A DNA stretch of 64,000 bases, taken from positions 1-64,000 of the forward strand of contig NZ_DATCSD010000050.1 of NCBI RefSeq assembly GCF_036568665.1, given 5' to 3'. Shown here one piece after another: positions 52,151-60,299 of the stretch. The DNA is from Ohtaekwangia sp036568665 (GTDB taxonomy: Bacteria > Bacteroidota > Bacteroidia > Cytophagales > Cyclobacteriaceae). Position numbers and translations under genes: made by a program. The notes under the pieces were generated by a model. That model had not been told where the DNA came from, searched no databases, and saw only the letters and a list, made by a program, of their open reading frames with translations. How positions within the stretch are numbered: position 1 is the first letter of the stretch; every line of letters starts with the position of its first letter.

Positions 52151-54070
52151 ATGCGACAACTGGCTGCTATACTTTTTGCTGATATGACGGGCTATACTGC
52201 TTTGATGCAGGAAGACGAACAACTGGCCCGCCTGAAGCGCAGGCGACTGAAGGAAGTACTGGATAGTACTATACCGGAATTTAACGGACGTATCCTTCAG
52301 TTCTATGGCGATGGCTCGCTCAGTATTTTTAAAAGCGCAATTGATGGTGTTCATTGTGCCATGCGTATACAGCAGGAGTTGCAACGCGATCCGAAAGTGG
52401 ATGTACGCATCGGTATACATACCGGAGATGTAATAATGGAAGATGAAGCCATCTATGGCGATGGTGTGAACCAGGCTTCGCGTGTTGAGTCGCTCGCGGT
52501 ATCGGGCAGCATTCTTGTATCAGAGAAAGTGTTTGACGAGGTACGCAACCAGGCCGATATACTAACGCGTGAGCTCGGCTATTTTGAAATGAAGAATGTA
52601 AAAGAGCCGGTGCGTGTATTTGCGATTGCCAATAGCGGTATCGTTGTGCCGGACCGTGCTGCATTGCAAGGTAAAACACGACAGCCGGTAAACCGATTGG
52701 CGGTGCTGCCTTTTGTGAACATGAGTGCCGACCCGGAGAATGAATACTTCAGCGATGGCATTACAGAAGAACTGCTCAATGCGCTGACCAAGATCGATGG
52801 CCTGCAGGTAACTTCGCGCACTTCGGCCTTTGCGTTTAAAGGCAAGAATGCCGACATACGGGATATAGCGATCCAGCTAAATGTAGATAAGGTATTGGAA
52901 GGCAGTGTGCGCAAGGCCGGGAACCGCGTGCGTGTAACCGCCCAGTTGATCAATGCGGCCGATGGCTATCATGTATGGAGTGAGAACTATGATCGTGACC
53001 TGACGGATATATTTGCCTTGCAGGATGAGATCAGCGGTATAATTGCCAATAAGCTTCGTGAGAACCTGGTATCATCGCCTATATCTTCGCGTATAAAAAC
53101 ATTACCAACACAAAATATAGAAGCCTATACGCTGTACCTGAAGGGACTTCATTACTGGAACAAACTTACTCCGGCTGATTCACGTAAGGCGATCGACTGC
53201 TTTGAACAGGCAATTATCATCGAACCGGATTATGCATTGGCGTATGCGATGACGGCCACGGCGTATAGTCAGCTGGGATCGTCCGGACAAATGCTACCGG
53301 CTACGGCTTTTGAAATAGTGCATCGCTATGCCGACAAAGCGCTGCAACTGGATGACTCGGTAGCGGAAGGATATATAGCGAAAGGTGCTGCCTACCTGCT
53401 CTACGATTGGAAATGGAAAGAAGCATATGAAGCGCTGCAAAAAGGTTTAAACCTTAACCCCGGGGCTACTGCTGTATACCGCTGGCTCGGGTTCTACTAT
53501 ATATTGATGGGACAAAAGGAACAAGCCATTACCATTATGGAAGAGGCGCTGAAGATCGATCCGCTGTCAGCCATTATTAACCAGTCGCTGGGAAATATAT
53601 ATGCATTTGCTGCGCGTTATGACGATGCCATTCGCCAGGCGGATAAACTGCTGGAGATCGATCCGCAGTTGCGCATGGGCATTGAACTGAAAGCATGGAG
53701 CATCGGCATGAAGGGTCACTGGCCTGCAGCCAAAAAACTTTTTGAAGAAGTACACCGGCTTACCAACCATCCACTGAAAGGACTCATGGGACTCGGCTAC
53801 GCTCACGCGATGCTCGGAGAACGTGATGCCGCACTGGATTGTATAGCACGCATCGAAAAAAGACAAGCCGAAAATCCTGATCTTGTATTGGATGCTGACC
53901 TCGTAGGCATCTGGTACGCATTAGGTAACATGGACAAAGCTTTCTATCACATTAACCAGTGTGTAGAGAAACGCATCGCTCCTGTAAATTATTTTCTGGA
54001 ATACCCGATACTATCTGATTTGAAGAAAGATCCGCGGTATGAGCAACTGAGGGAGAAGCTGAAAGCGTAA
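52151..54070 (+). CDS. Class III adenylate/guanylate cyclase fused to TolB-like and TPR domains
   Basis: A 639-residue soluble protein from ATG at 52151, downstream of the terminator. Residues about 1-165 form the cyclase domain: the metal-binding aspartate in LFADMTGYTALM, a second in YGDGSLSIF, and the transition-state Asn and Arg in YGDGVNQASRVESLA. Residues about 185-330 form a TolB-like segment (RLAVLPFVNMSADPENEYFSDGITEELLNALTKIDGLQVTSRTSAFAFKG ... VDKVLEGSVRKAG). The remainder is TPR repeats with A-Y/N-P-x spacing. This three-part architecture is common in bacteria; the nucleotide product (cAMP or cGMP) and the input signal are unknown. Confidence 0.9.
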   Translation: MRQLAAILFADMTGYTALMQEDEQLARLKRRRLKEVLDSTIPEFNGRILQFYGDGSLSIFKSAIDGVHCAMRIQQELQRDPKVDVRIGIHTGDVIMEDEAIYGDGVNQASRVESLAVSGSILVSEKVFDEVRNQADILTRELGYFEMKNVKEPVRVFAIANSGIVVPDRAALQGKTRQPVNRLAVLPFVNMSADPENEYFSDGITEELLNALTKIDGLQVTSRTSAFAFKGKNADIRDIAIQLNVDKVLEGSVRKAGNRVRVTAQLINAADGYHVWSENYDRDLTDIFALQDEISGIIANKLRENLVSSPISSRIKTLPTQNIEAYTLYLKGLHYWNKLTPADSRKAIDCFEQAIIIEPDYALAYAMTATAYSQLGSSGQMLPATAFEIVHRYADKALQLDDSVAEGYIAKGAAYLLYDWKWKEAYEALQKGLNLNPGATAVYRWLGFYYILMGQKEQAITIMEEALKIDPLSAIINQSLGNIYAFAARYDDAIRQADKLLEIDPQLRMGIELKAWSIGMKGHWPAAKKLFEEVHRLTNHPLKGLMGLGYAHAMLGERDAALDCIARIEKRQAENPDLVLDADLVGIWYALGNMDKAFYHINQCVEKRIAPVNYFLEYPILSDLKKDPRYEQLREKLKA

Positions 54071-54082
54071 GGCTTGCGTTAC

Positions 54083-54110
54083 TTATTCGTTAACAGTTAA
54101 CCGTATATTT
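54083..54110 (+). repeat. Dispersed intergenic repeat, CATTCGTTAA/TCGATATTC-type (copy 2, short)
   Basis: TTATTCGTTAACAGTTAACC just after the cyclase stop matches the ATTCGTTAACTGTTATCC unit of the copy at 34108-34205 (minus strand). Confidence 0.4.
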
Positions 54111-54167
54111 ATCATCCGTGCCGGATAGGCAAACAAAGAAGCTACATGATTCAGATCTTGAACGGTT

Positions 54168-54749
54168 TTACTGCCCAAGATATACTATAAAATGTTCTGT
54201 CTCCAATCGCTTCAGTATTTCAGAAAATTTATCCATGGATAGTCTATTATCAGCAACGATTTCTATCGTTATATTCTGTCGCCTGTATTTTTGACATATA
54301 GAGTCTAGCGTAATCGAGTTATTGTCTATAGACAAATTACCGTTGATGTCTGCTCTGACGATAAGATTGGCAGGTCTTTGGTTTACCTTGCCCAGTGGCA
54401 GCGAGAGCTCTGACAAGCATTTGTTGTATACTATAATTTTACCGGGCCTCTTATTCTTCGATAAGTCAATTTGCTCTTTCAGAATATTTTCAGTCTGAGT
54501 AATACTTTCCAATACAATATTATCGGGGCACTCAATTACAAACTGAATAGAGTCGGTACTATTTGCTGCTAACGCTGTTTCTATATATTTTCTAAATCTG
54601 GCAGTATCGGTTGTAATGGAATCAATTTTTAATTCAGGGAAATTATCACAAAAAATGTGTACTTCTTTTTTCTTCTCGTTCTGTTGTTGACAACCAGTCG
54701 GTAAGAAGGAATAAGAGAGGAAGCAGAGGAGTATGGCAGAATTTTTCAT
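54168..54749 (-). CDS. Small lipoprotein, ExbD-like C-terminus, function unknown
   Basis: The 193-residue lipoprotein has a signal with a final lipobox (SFLPTGC, Cys20). Residues about 120-193 (RPANLIVRADINGNLSIDNNSITLDSICQKYRRQNITIEIVADNRLSMDKFSEILKRLE) recall the periplasmic fold of ExbD/TolR-type biopolymer transport proteins. There is no transmembrane helix beyond the signal, so it is not a motor subunit itself. It is single, between the cyclase gene and the aldo/keto reductase gene. The similarity is weak. Confidence 0.55.
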   Translation of the reverse strand: MKNSAILLCFLSYSFLPTGCQQQNEKKKEVHIFCDNFPELKIDSITTDTARFRKYIETALAANSTDSIQFVIECPDNIVLESITQTENILKEQIDLSKNKRPGKIIVYNKCLSELSLPLGKVNQRPANLIVRADINGNLSIDNNSITLDSICQKYRRQNITIEIVADNRLSMDKFSEILKRLETEHFIVYLGQ

Positions 54750-54796
54750 AGGTTATTTAAGGTCTGAAATTTAGGACGATTTAGTGGCTTGTCAAA

Positions 54797-54910
54797 AAGC
54801 TGTGAGCTGCCAGCTAGGAGTCGCCAGACGTGTGTAAGTGGGAATAGAGTGTGCATTTTACTTCGACATTCCTTGATCGGTGTTCCTTGTTCGATATTCC
54901 TTGAACAACC
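54797..54910 (+). repeat. Dispersed intergenic repeat, CTGCCAGCTA/TCGATATTC-type (copy 3)
   Basis: An AGCTG-CCAGCTA module (54799-54816) is followed by a spacer with GTGCATTTTACTTCGACATTC and then the CCTTGTTCGATATTCCTTGAAC module (54885-54906). The same two modules appear in the copy at 63803-63930. Confidence 0.55.
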
Positions 54911-54970
54911 CAAAAGTAAAAATATGCCCTCGCTCCCGCTTTACACTTTCAACTTTAGACTATTTGCTTT

Positions 54971-55969
54971 TTATCGCATTTTCACCCAGTACGGATATAC
55001 CGGCTTTTGTGCGCTGGCTTTATCGAGCCGCTCGATCTGTGCCGGTGTAAGGTTCCAGCCGGTAGCCTCCAGGTTGTGAATCAGTTGTTGTTCGTTGCGT
55101 GCGCCAATCACTATATTAGAGACTGTAGGACGCTGCAGCAGCCAGTTAATTGCTACCTGCGGAACAGACTTGCCTGTTTCAGCAGCAACTTCATCCAACG
55201 CTGCTATTACAGTATATAAATGTTCATCCGAAACTTCTGGACCATTGGCTGCCCCTCCGGATTGGATACGTCCTTCCGACAACGGTTGGCCTGGGCGAAT
55301 CTTTCCGGTTAAACGTCCCCAACCCAGCGGGCTCCATACCATCAGCCCTATATTTTGATCCTGTGCAAGGGGCATTAACTCCCACTCATATTCACGACCG
55401 ATGAGGGAATAGTATCCCTGGTAGATCACATATTTAGCGAGGCCATACTTCTCGGATATAGCAAGCGACTTCATTACCTGCCACCCGGTAAAGTTAGAGC
55501 AACCTATATAGCGGATCTTGCCACTGCTCACAAGACTATCCAGTGCAGCCAGTGTTTCCTCCATAGGCGTGAGGGGATCGTAGCCGTGAATGAAGTATAC
55601 ATCTATATAATCTGTTCCCAATCGTTTCAGGCTGGCTTCGCAGGCTTTGATGAGGTGATAGCGCGATGCACCTTTGTCGTTGGGACCATCCCCCATTGCG
55701 AAAGTGCCTTTGGTAGAAATCAATGCGCGGTCGCGTCTTCCCTTTAACGCTGCACCCAGTATTTCTTCGGATGCCCCCTGTGAGTATACATCCGCTGTGT
55801 CGAAAAAATTAGCGCCATACTCCAGGCATATATCTACCAGGCGAGTGGCTTCCTTTACATCGGTCTGTCCCCATTTCTTGAAAAAATCATTTGTGCCACC
55901 AAAGGTAGCGGTGCCATAACTAAGTACAGGAATTCTTAATCCCGAATGTCCTAACTGACGGTGTTCCAT
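54971..55969 (-). CDS. Aldo/keto reductase
   Basis: The 332-residue NADPH-dependent oxidoreductase has the catalytic tetrad: Asp57 and Tyr62 in FFDTADVYSQG, Lys87 in ISTKG and His128 in DVYFIHGYD. The rest follows the AKR barrel (IGCSNFTGWQVMKSL, QGYYSLIGREYEWELMPLAQDQNIGLMVWSPLGWGRLTG, VSNIVIGARNEQQLIHNLEATGWNL). This is the family of potassium-channel-beta/YajO-type AKRs acting on aldehydes. It is followed on the same strand, upstream, by an AraC regulator. Confidence 0.93.
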   Translation of the reverse strand: MEHRQLGHSGLRIPVLSYGTATFGGTNDFFKKWGQTDVKEATRLVDICLEYGANFFDTADVYSQGASEEILGAALKGRRDRALISTKGTFAMGDGPNDKGASRYHLIKACEASLKRLGTDYIDVYFIHGYDPLTPMEETLAALDSLVSSGKIRYIGCSNFTGWQVMKSLAISEKYGLAKYVIYQGYYSLIGREYEWELMPLAQDQNIGLMVWSPLGWGRLTGKIRPGQPLSEGRIQSGGAANGPEVSDEHLYTVIAALDEVAAETGKSVPQVAINWLLQRPTVSNIVIGARNEQQLIHNLEATGWNLTPAQIERLDKASAQKPVYPYWVKMR

Positions 55970-56128
55970 ATTGTTCTCTCCTTTCTAAGTAAAATTGTTT
56001 CTTCTACTGATGACGTTATCAGCTTATAATACAAAGTTGCTTTCTGCTTCTATGGCAATGCAGGAGATACTACGGATATACCGGTACTTTTTACAGGTAT
56101 AGCAAGTTGTTCAGGAGGGTTGATAATC

Positions 56129-57076
56129 TCAGCTGGTGTGTTCGTTTGCCAATGCACGATACGCTGCCGGTGTAAGTCCGGTCTGGCTTTTATAGTAGCG
56201 GGTAAAATACGATGGATCATCATAGCCGAGGCGATAGGCAATTTCGCTGATGCTCTTCGAGGAATGCTTCAGGCATATCGTTGCCTGTTTGATGAGATGA
56301 TTTTTGATAAGCTGCCCGGCTGAACGACCTGTGATTGATTTGATGGTATCGTTCAAATGATTTTGAGAAACGCCAAGTTCTTTGGCATACGCGGCTACCG
56401 ATTTTACCTGCAGATTGTTGTTGACACGAATCAATTGAAAGTCGCGCATATATAGCGCAGTAAATGCTTTTAGTAAACGGATACCAGCATGTGTTGAAAA
56501 AATATTTGGATGATGCTGTTCGCTATATAGTCCGCAGGCTTTGTTGAGTATAGCGTGCAGGTATCCGCGCAGTATATGATCGGAGTATTCGTTTCGATGA
56601 TCATATTCTTTATGCATCAATTGAAATACAGTGAGATATTCCTGCGCCTGCTCATCCGTAAGATGCAGCACGGGTGTTCCATCGATCTGGAAAAACGGAA
56701 GCTCACTCAGAAAGTTTTTATTCTCGCGCCCTATATTATAAAAGTCGTCTGAAAAAGAACAGAAGTATCCGCGTTGCTCTTCGGCTTCCGACTTCCAGGA
56801 GTTGATCACATCACGTCCTATAAAGCAAAGCATGTTCTTGCTGAGGTAATGTTCCTGTGCACCGAAGGTGTGTCGCCCCTCGCCTTGCATGACTAAAAAT
56901 ACCATATAAAAATCCAGACGGTGTGAAGCTATAGCATGCTTATAGTTGCATCGCTGATGTATATCGAAATGCTGAATGCCGGGTATACTTATTTTGGAAG
57001 AAGGTATGTCGTTTTCAAAATACGACCTGGTATAGGAAGTTGTCTGAAGTACAGGAATATTCTGACGGTTCGGCAT
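56129..57076 (-). CDS. AraC-family transcriptional regulator
   Basis: A 315-residue protein with an N-terminal ligand-binding region (FYMVFLVMQGEGRHTFGAQEHYLSKNMLCFIGRDVI) and a C-terminal AraC domain: VKSVAAYAKELGVSQNHLNDTIKSITGRSAGQLI and SISEIAYRLGYDDPSYFTRYYKSQTGLTPAAYR. It is upstream of, and in the same direction as, the aldo/keto reductase gene (159 bp apart), a usual regulator-target arrangement. The effector is unknown. Confidence 0.92.
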   Translation of the reverse strand: MPNRQNIPVLQTTSYTRSYFENDIPSSKISIPGIQHFDIHQRCNYKHAIASHRLDFYMVFLVMQGEGRHTFGAQEHYLSKNMLCFIGRDVINSWKSEAEEQRGYFCSFSDDFYNIGRENKNFLSELPFFQIDGTPVLHLTDEQAQEYLTVFQLMHKEYDHRNEYSDHILRGYLHAILNKACGLYSEQHHPNIFSTHAGIRLLKAFTALYMRDFQLIRVNNNLQVKSVAAYAKELGVSQNHLNDTIKSITGRSAGQLIKNHLIKQATICLKHSSKSISEIAYRLGYDDPSYFTRYYKSQTGLTPAAYRALANEHTS

Positions 57077-57143
57077 AAGGATGGGTATGGGATTTACAGG
57101 TAACGGATAGAGTATCCGGAAAATTCCGAGACTCCGTTGAAAT

Positions 57144-58427
57144 TTACCTGCCGGCAGTAATTTTCCAAATCACGTTGCTTACATCATCGGTAACGAGCAG
57201 ACTTCCATCGGGAGCAACCATTACACACACGGGGCGACCGCGTACTTTTTCTTTACCGAGTTCGGCAATAAAGCCTGTGAGAAAATCTTCTCCCTTGTTT
57301 ACAGGTCTACCCTCTTTAAACGGCACGAAGATAACTTTGTAACCCGACAGTGTGGAGCGATTCCACGAACCATGCTGCGCTATAAATACACCGTTATGAT
57401 ATCGCTGTGGAAAGCTTTGCTTGTCATAAAACGTTAATCCCAACGAAGCTGTGTGCGAACCTAAATCTACATCTGGTGTAATATAGCTGGCAACAACGGC
57501 TGGCCTGGGCGCTGTTACGCGATCATCAAACCGGCCATGATACATCCAGGGCCATCCATAGAATCCGTTCTCCTGCACATGCGTGAGGTAATCAGGAACG
57601 AGGTCATCGCCTAATTCATCGCGTTCATTTACTACTGTCCAAAGTGTATTGGTGCCTGGTGCCCAATCCATCCCTACCGGATTTCGCAAGCCGCTGGCAT
57701 ATACCCTCAACCCTGTTCCATCGGGTTTAAGTTCCAATATAGCAGCACGAAGAAACTCATTCGCTATACCCTTCTCTGCTATATTTGATCCGGAACCAAC
57801 CGCTATATATATTCTGGAGCCATCTTTACTGGCCAACAGATTTCTGGTCCAGTGGCGATTTGCTTTACCGGCAGGAAGATCCACCAGCTTCTCTCCTTTT
57901 CCCGTGATAGATAATTGTCCGGATGTATAGGGATATCGCCATAATCCATCGGTATTGGCTACATAGAACCAATCTCCCAATATCAACATACCGAAAGGCT
58001 GGTTGAGGTCTTTCAAAAACACCTTGCGTATTTCAGGTTTACCATCGCCATCGACATCACGCAATAGAGTAATGCGATCAGCACTGTGCCGCAGACTATT
58101 TGATTTGGAGGCCCCTATAATATGCGCACCAATTCTTTCGAGGAAAGGATGATTGGAATTACTTTCTGCTACGAGTATATCTCCATTCGGTGTAGTATAG
58201 AGCCACCGTGGATTATCAAAGCCATCGGCATAGCGCACTACGGTAAATCCTTCCGGTGCCTTGGGTGTTTCTCCCTCTTTCCAGCCAATCACATGGCTGA
58301 AGTTCATAGACGACTTCGTAGCATGCGGTGCCGGCAAACTATCAGACAATACCGCGCGTGCTTTGCCCTGTGCCAAACCTACAGATGCACTTAACAAAAG
58401 CAAAAGCACCGAGAAAATGTATCTCAT
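57144..58427 (-). CDS. PQQ-dependent sugar/sorbosone dehydrogenase-like secreted protein
   Basis: The 427-residue protein with a signal peptide (MRYIFSVLLLLLSASVGLAQ) should be periplasmic. It folds as a six-bladed propeller and shows the L-sorbosone/glucose dehydrogenase-type motifs: FDNPRWLYTTPNGDILVAES, YIAVGSGSNIAEKG, GLRNPVGMDWAPGTNTLW and VFIAQHGSWNRS. In such enzymes the quinone cofactor PQQ oxidises a sugar; whether PQQ is made here cannot be seen. It is monocistronic. Confidence 0.88.
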   Translation of the reverse strand: MRYIFSVLLLLLSASVGLAQGKARAVLSDSLPAPHATKSSMNFSHVIGWKEGETPKAPEGFTVVRYADGFDNPRWLYTTPNGDILVAESNSNHPFLERIGAHIIGASKSNSLRHSADRITLLRDVDGDGKPEIRKVFLKDLNQPFGMLILGDWFYVANTDGLWRYPYTSGQLSITGKGEKLVDLPAGKANRHWTRNLLASKDGSRIYIAVGSGSNIAEKGIANEFLRAAILELKPDGTGLRVYASGLRNPVGMDWAPGTNTLWTVVNERDELGDDLVPDYLTHVQENGFYGWPWMYHGRFDDRVTAPRPAVVASYITPDVDLGSHTASLGLTFYDKQSFPQRYHNGVFIAQHGSWNRSTLSGYKVIFVPFKEGRPVNKGEDFLTGFIAELGKEKVRGRPVCVMVAPDGSLLVTDDVSNVIWKITAGR

Positions 58428-58474
58428 AGCATCGGAGTTGATTGTAGAATATACTTTCCGTTTTCCTCAAGCCG

Positions 58475-58642
58475 TCACTTCTTAAAGAGTGTGGCTCCGA
58501 AGACGATCACAATAATGAACGCCACCAGGAAAATGAAGAAAAGTATTTGTGCGATGGTGGCGGCTCCTTCTGCTATACCACCGAATCCGAATATTGCCGC
58601 AACAATGGCAATGATGAAAAATATGGCTGCCCAGCGTAACAT
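58475..58642 (-). CDS. DUF1328-type small membrane protein
   Basis: A 55-residue gene that short-ORF cut-offs miss. It runs from ATG at 58642 to TGA at 58475-58477. The sequence opens MLRWAAIFFIIAIVAAIFGF and has two membrane helices joined by GGIAEGAATIAQIL, the exact layout of DUF1328 (YtjA-like) proteins. The function is unknown, though family members are often linked to stress. The gene is encoded right beside the sugar dehydrogenase on the same strand but with its own spacing. Confidence 0.85.
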   Translation of the reverse strand: MLRWAAIFFIIAIVAAIFGFGGIAEGAATIAQILFFIFLVAFIIVIVFGATLFKK

Positions 58643-59022
58643 ATATTATACTGTTTAGTGATGAAATATATTTACTAACAGGTATAGCAAATTAAAATGT
58701 TATGCCATGAGCGAATAGCCGGTAAACAAAGTGCCTGCGTGACAGCGATTGCGTAAAATGATCTACAGCAGGATAGCGCGTTTCTATAAGAGGGTAAAAC
58801 AACGAACAAGTCACATACTGCCGGCAACTAAATTTGAATATACTTTCACTTTATCAGTATCGTATACCTTGCGAGTAGTGAAAGCGTAATTTTAAGAATC
58901 TTTTAAGCGCAATCGTTCAACATAATATATAGGGTGGCGTTACTATTGTGAACGTGATCAGTATATATTTTTTTACTGATCGCCAAGTATATATAGTCTT
59001 GAACTTACTCACCATTTTACTT
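58643..59022. other. Intergenic region between DUF1328 and prohibitin-like genes
   Basis: A 380-bp divergent spacer without a gene, except for an inverted repeat (58954-58983) near the prohibitin-like gene. The frame that would extend that gene to 58948 reads through the repeat and is rejected. Confidence 0.5.
58954..58983. promoter_or_regulatory. Inverted repeat upstream of the prohibitin-like gene
   Basis: GATCAGTA / TACTGATC (58956-58963 and 58974-58981) with loop TATATTTTTT; the flanks extend the pairing by two more positions, one a G-T. It ends 39 nt before the ATG at 59023. It could be an operator or a 5' leader hairpin. Confidence 0.4.
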
Positions 59023-59820
59023 ATGAAGAATGTAAATTTTCTGAAGGCAAGTGCCTTCATCGCTCTTGCCTTTTTAATGACTCAGTGTGCTATTGTACGT
59101 CCCGGAGAAGTGGGCATTGTACAACGTATGGGTGTTATACGCGGAGCATCCATCACACAAGGTAGTCGTTGGTTCAATCCATTTACTTCTAAAGTTGTCA
59201 AGATCAATGCCCGCACAGTAGAAAGCTTTAATACACTCCCGCTCCCGACCAAGGAAGGTCTCAGTGTAAATACCGAGATCAGCTTACTGTATCACGTAAA
59301 TCCTGAATCTGCCAAAGCTGTATACACGCGATTCGGCAGAAACTATGAAGAGGTTATTGTGCTCAGTAACTTTCGTGCAACCGCGCGGGAAGTATCATCG
59401 CGTTACTTTGCCAAAGAGTTGTATGCTACCGAGCGAACCAAGATCGAAAAAGCTGTAGCCGAAGAGTTGAGTTCGCATATAGCACAATATGGATTTGTTG
59501 TAGACGCGGTACTGTTAAAAGATATAGACTTACCTGCTCAACTGGCACAGGCTATCGAAAACAAAGTAAATGCCGAGCAGGCTGTTTTACAGATGGAGTT
59601 TGTAGTGGAGAAACAGAAGAAGGAAGCTGAGCGTTTGGTAATAGAAGCAGAAGGTATCAAGAAAGCACAGGACATCATCAACCAATCACTCACCGAAAAA
59701 CTGCTGCAGTATAACAACATACAAATGCTGAAGAGCCTGGTAAATTCACCCAACACAAAAGTAATTGTTACCGGCAGCCAGCCATCGCAGTTGATGGTGA
59801 ATACGGATAAGAATCCGTAA
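59023..59820 (+). CDS. SPFH/prohibitin-family lipoprotein
   Basis: The 265-residue lipoprotein from ATG at 59023 has lipobox LMTQC (Cys22). After that comes the band-7 domain: RPGEVGIVQRMGVIRGASITQGSRWFNPFTSKVVKINARTVESF and LSVNTEISLLYHVNPESAKAVYTRFGRNYEEVIV. A C-terminal coiled coil (VNAEQAVLQMEFVVEKQKKEAERLVIEAEGIKKAQDIINQ) drives oligomer assembly in this family. It probably organises or protects membrane proteins as a scaffold. It is terminated by a hairpin and stands alone. Confidence 0.92.
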   Translation: MKNVNFLKASAFIALAFLMTQCAIVRPGEVGIVQRMGVIRGASITQGSRWFNPFTSKVVKINARTVESFNTLPLPTKEGLSVNTEISLLYHVNPESAKAVYTRFGRNYEEVIVLSNFRATAREVSSRYFAKELYATERTKIEKAVAEELSSHIAQYGFVVDAVLLKDIDLPAQLAQAIENKVNAEQAVLQMEFVVEKQKKEAERLVIEAEGIKKAQDIINQSLTEKLLQYNNIQMLKSLVNSPNTKVIVTGSQPSQLMVNTDKNP

Positions 59821-59843
59821 AGCTATATTTCGATTGATAGAAA

Positions 59844-59874
59844 GAAGGTCTGTGCATAGCATGGACCTTTTTTA
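59844..59874 (+). terminator. Intrinsic terminator after the prohibitin-like gene
   Basis: Stem AAGGTC / GACCTT (59845-59850 and 59864-59869) with an inner TGC/GCA pair is followed by T4-A-T, 24 nt after the stop. Confidence 0.8.
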
Positions 59875-59969
59875 TAGGTATATAGCAGGTAGAGTTTCAT
59901 TCAATTGTCGGAGAGAGAGAATTGCACTATCAGTGCTAACGGAAAGTAATACGCGCTTTTCAATACCCC

Positions 59970-60002
59970 TAAAAACAAAAAACCGCGATAGTTCGCGGTT
60001 TA
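59970..60002 (-). terminator. Terminator of the tRNA-Thr transcript
   Basis: On the minus strand, just after the tRNA, the perfect 8-bp stem AACCGCGA / TCGCGGTT (59981-59988 and 59993-60000) is followed by TTTTTGTTTTTAG. Confidence 0.9.
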
Positions 60003-60012
60003 AAATGTTGAG

Positions 60013-60085
<73 letters not shown>

Positions 60086-60239
60086 CTTTCTCTTCACGCC
60101 TTCTGCGTTAATGAGGGTGCAAAAATAAATCAAGTATGGATATCCGCAAATGTTTCTTTGAAAAATTACTGAAGAAAATTTCATTTTTTTTCGATACTGA
60201 ATCCACTTTTCTATTGGAGAAATGAACAACTGTGTAGAA

Positions 60240-60273
60240 ATAAAAAGTCTCACCCCTGTAAGTGAGTGAGACT
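60240..60273 (-). terminator. Terminator of the DUF349 gene
   Basis: On the minus strand, 8-bp stem AGTCTCAC / GTGAGACT (60246-60253 and 60266-60273) is followed by TTTTTATTTC. It lies 27 nt after the stop at 60300. Confidence 0.85.
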
Positions 60274-60299
60274 AAATGACTTCGAATATATAAACCGTT

